DNA from: Thalassospiraceae bacterium
Lineage (GTDB): Bacteria; Pseudomonadota; Alphaproteobacteria; Rhodospirillales; Magnetovibrionaceae
Reading direction: 5' to 3'
DNA length: 7,393 bases
Assembly (NCBI GenBank): GCA_030637205.1
Contig: DAOVVL010000086.1
Coordinates: 1 to 7,393, forward strand
Every line of letters begins with the position of its first letter. The stretch's first letter is position 1. Made by a program: the position numbers and the translations under genes. The notes below the pieces were generated by a model, which was given only the letters and a program-made list of their open reading frames with translations, had not been told where the DNA came from and did no database searches. Shown in pieces: positions 5,749-7,393 of this stretch.

Positions 5749-6028
5749 CGACACGGGTTGTGTTCAATTTGCGTACAAAAACCAAAAAAATCAGATATAG
5801 CACGAACTAGAATCAGATAAAGCTGCTGTATAGTTCGAGAAATGTAAAAGTTGTGTTAAGTTTTTTTTCGATTTTTCAAAAAATTTAAAGGAAAAAAACC
5901 CAGCCCAGCTTTTTTTGCTGAACTGGGTCGAACTAAATATCAACATTTCCTGACCTAGGTGGCCAAAAATCCCAGAATGAGTTAAAAAATTTGCTATTGT
6001 TGGGGGTTGCTTGTTCGGATCTGTTGGG
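5605..6028. other. AT-rich intergenic region between replication and packaging modules
   Basis: No supported gene lies in these bases. The longest minus-strand frame from an ATG (5946, 51 codons) runs through the terminator and is rich in Lys, Phe and Ser, so it looks like chance. Present are the terminator at about 5892-5928, the right half of the inverted repeat, a direct repeat AATCAGATA (5789-5797 and 5811-5819, 22-base period) and a small inverted repeat CGAACTA (5803-5809) with TAGTTCG (5831-5837). Several TATACT- and TATAAA-like hexamers occur on the minus strand around 5640-5710. None has a convincing -35 partner, so no promoter is called, although the late-operon promoter should be in this block. 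Confidence 0.7.
5892..5928 (-). terminator. Rho-independent terminator downstream of the primase gene
   Basis: Read on the minus strand, ACCCAGTTCAGC (5928-5917), a 7-A loop (5916-5910) and GCTGGGCTGGGT (5909-5898) form a 12-bp stem with two G-U pairs. Seven U residues (5898-5892) follow at once. The plus-strand version has C-A mismatches instead of G-U pairs but still has a T-rich loop, so the minus-strand reading is clearly favoured. It lies about 100 bases after the primase stop and before the packaging operon, and should end the replication transcript. Confidence 0.9.
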
Positions 6029-7393
6029 TCAGGCGGCTTTGTTGGGGGTGTGTTTGATGCTCAATCTCGACCCCGCGCTGCGTTTGTACAACACCCCCTG
6101 ACTCAGCAGCCGCGATTTGAACTCGGCGCGGTTGGCCAGCTCAAAGCCGCTCGCGCGAGCCCACCCAGTATAGTGGGTGAACAGGTCGCCCAGCCGCCCC
6201 CACCTTGACGCTGGTTGCCCTGCACAGGTGTCAGTGCATTCACTGACCCAGGCGCGCACGCTGTCGCCTCGCAAGCGCCAGGCGCTGACCTGGGCGTGGT
6301 GTTCGTCGGGCAGGTCATAGCGCCCCCGCGCCACCAGGCTGCGCCCACAATCAACGACCCAGGCAGCCAGCAAGCATAACTCATCGGTGGCGATTTTTTG
6401 CCCAATGCCCATGACTGCGCTGTCAGTATCGCGCCAACTGGGGCCCTCAAAAGCAACAATGACCCAGCGGTCAAAGTAAGCATCGCTTGGGTTCTTAATT
6501 CGTAGGTGGCCGTTGGTTGCAAACGCATGCTGGCAACGTGGCCTGAACGAAATAGGTGCCTGCCTAATTGGGCGCCTGGTGATGCGCTCGCCATTAACGA
6601 TTGCCTTCCACCCTGACTCATCAGGGATGGCCTCGCGGCTGCTCAGCTCATGGCACACGTTCAGGGCTTTCCCGATCAGCTCGGCGCCGTGGTAGTCGTT
6701 CTCCATTTGTTGGGGGGTGACGTTGCACACTGCTCCCTTGGGTACCAGGTGCTCGTACATATCCAGACACGCGCTCTTGCCTGTGCCCTTGGGCCCAAGC
6801 AAGAGCAAAGCCCGGTGATATAGGGGCCCACAGCCTGCCAGCGCTGCATACATGTGCTCGCCGATCAGCTGGCGCTTGGCAGTGGCCTGGGGGCCTGTAA
6901 AAATACTATTCCAATACTGACTAAACAGGCTGTTGTCATACTTGCCACGGTCAACCAGGGTGGCCTTGGGGATGTAATCACAGGGCAACGCCCACTGTGC
7001 ATAATTTTCGGGCTTGTTGGGCTGTAGGACAAAGCCCAGGGTCAAGAAGCCGTTGGCAAACGCAATGCCCGCGGGGGCATCGTCGAAGGGGCTGCGCCCC
7101 GTGCGCGGCATGCACTCGGTGCGCAAGCACGACATGATAGATTCTTTGGTGCGCTGCGCCAGGGTAATTGTTTGCACCTTGTCACCCGCCCTGTACAGGT
7201 GGCCAGACCACATGCCGATACGGTGCAGAATCCTGAACTCGGGCCAGGGGTACCAAGCACCGCGTGCAACGCTGTACTGCCAAAATTTACCGCGGTCATA
7301 AAGCAGGCCGGGGTTGGCCGTGCCACGATATGAGCAAGCCAGCAGGGTTGACATGTGCGTGTGACACAGACGATCCAGGGGTTTGTTGAAAAT
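6029..7393 (-). CDS. D5/P4-family primase-helicase, C-terminal part (5' end outside window)
   Basis: The frame is open to the window edge. The first internal ATG (7354) has no ribosome-binding site, and codons upstream (reading IFNKPLDRLCHTH) stay open, so the true start and any primase domain lie outside. Numbering from that Met, 441 residues are visible. A D5 N-terminal-like region (about 1-150) is followed by an SF3-type ATPase: Walker A GPKGTGKS (187-194), a Walker B-like LNVCHE (231-236) with Glu236 but His where Asp is common, WKAIVNGERITRR (249-261), a motif C segment AFATNGHLRIKNPSDAYFDRW (277-297) with Asn281, and probable Arg finger R296. The tail (about 365-435, DLFTHYTGWAR...GFELANRAEFKSRLLSQG) resembles the winged-helix end of the family. 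It would unwind DNA and, if the missing part is a primase, prime phage replication. An intrinsic terminator follows. Confidence 0.88.
   Translation of the reverse strand: MFNKPLDRLCHTHMSTLLACSYRGTANPGLLYDRGKFWQYSVARGAWYPWPEFRILHRIGMWSGHLYRAGDKVQTITLAQRTKESIMSCLRTECMPRTGRSPFDDAPAGIAFANGFLTLGFVLQPNKPENYAQWALPCDYIPKATLVDRGKYDNSLFSQYWNSIFTGPQATAKRQLIGEHMYAALAGCGPLYHRALLLLGPKGTGKSACLDMYEHLVPKGAVCNVTPQQMENDYHGAELIGKALNVCHELSSREAIPDESGWKAIVNGERITRRPIRQAPISFRPRCQHAFATNGHLRIKNPSDAYFDRWVIVAFEGPSWRDTDSAVMGIGQKIATDELCLLAAWVVDCGRSLVARGRYDLPDEHHAQVSAWRLRGDSVRAWVSECTDTCAGQPASRWGRLGDLFTHYTGWARASGFELANRAEFKSRLLSQGVLYKRSAGSRLSIKHTPNKAA

Noticed and set aside
5605..5760. Late-operon sigma70 promoter among TATACT/TATAAA-like hexamers
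   Set aside because: Several -10-like hexamers exist, but none has a good -35 element at 16-18 bases, so any single choice would be arbitrary in such AT-rich DNA.
5800..5850. Possible tRNA T-loop-like GTTCGAGA near 5833
   Set aside because: No acceptor, anticodon or D stems can be paired around it.
5796..5946. 51-codon minus-strand frame from ATG 5946
   Set aside because: It reads straight through the intrinsic terminator and AT-rich tracts, and the low-complexity Lys/Phe/Ser composition looks non-coding.

Overview
The window looks like part of a tailed double-stranded DNA bacteriophage or prophage (Caudoviricetes) with an HK97-type head-maturation pathway. Evidence: a large terminase with Walker A and RNase H-like nuclease motifs, an HK97-family portal, a MuF-type minor head protein and an S78-type prohead protease, in a compact gene order. 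Every supported gene is on the minus strand, so transcription runs from high to low coordinates. Nothing identifies the host beyond a bacterium using ordinary AGGA/GGGGA ribosome-binding sites. No integrase, repressor or bacterial gene is visible, so lytic phage and prophage cannot be told apart.

Layout in the direction of transcription. (1) 7393-6029: C-terminal part of a D5/P4-family primase-helicase, open at the window edge; this is the end of a replication module. (2) 6028-5344: a mostly AT-rich non-coding block. It holds a strong intrinsic terminator for the primase transcript (about 5892-5928), a 40-bp inverted repeat with one mismatch (5564-5603 and 5709-5748) around an AT-rich 105-base core, and a cluster of YTGAAC motifs, some at 10-bp spacing. 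Its last ~180 bases (5344-5525) are GC-rich leader. (3) 5343-4753: small terminase subunit. (4) 4752-4636: a G-rich gap with a G-quadruplex-type pattern. (5) 4635-3202: large terminase subunit, GTG start. (6) 3205-3020: 61-residue protein of unknown function. (7) 3016-1700: portal. (8) 1700-1521 and 1524-1336: two tiny membrane proteins. (9) 1348-506: MuF-like head protein. (10) 509-1: prohead protease, cut by the window edge.

From the large terminase to the protease the genes overlap by 1 to 13 bases or lie 3 bases apart, so they almost certainly form one polycistronic, translationally coupled packaging and head-assembly operon. The terminases cut and pump DNA through the portal, MuF joins the portal-side head, and the protease matures the prohead. 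The major capsid gene would be expected just beyond position 1. The most unusual element is the inverted-repeat and YTGAAC block between the modules. It sits just upstream of the small terminase gene, where an origin, a packaging (cos/pac) site or a late-operon control region would be plausible.
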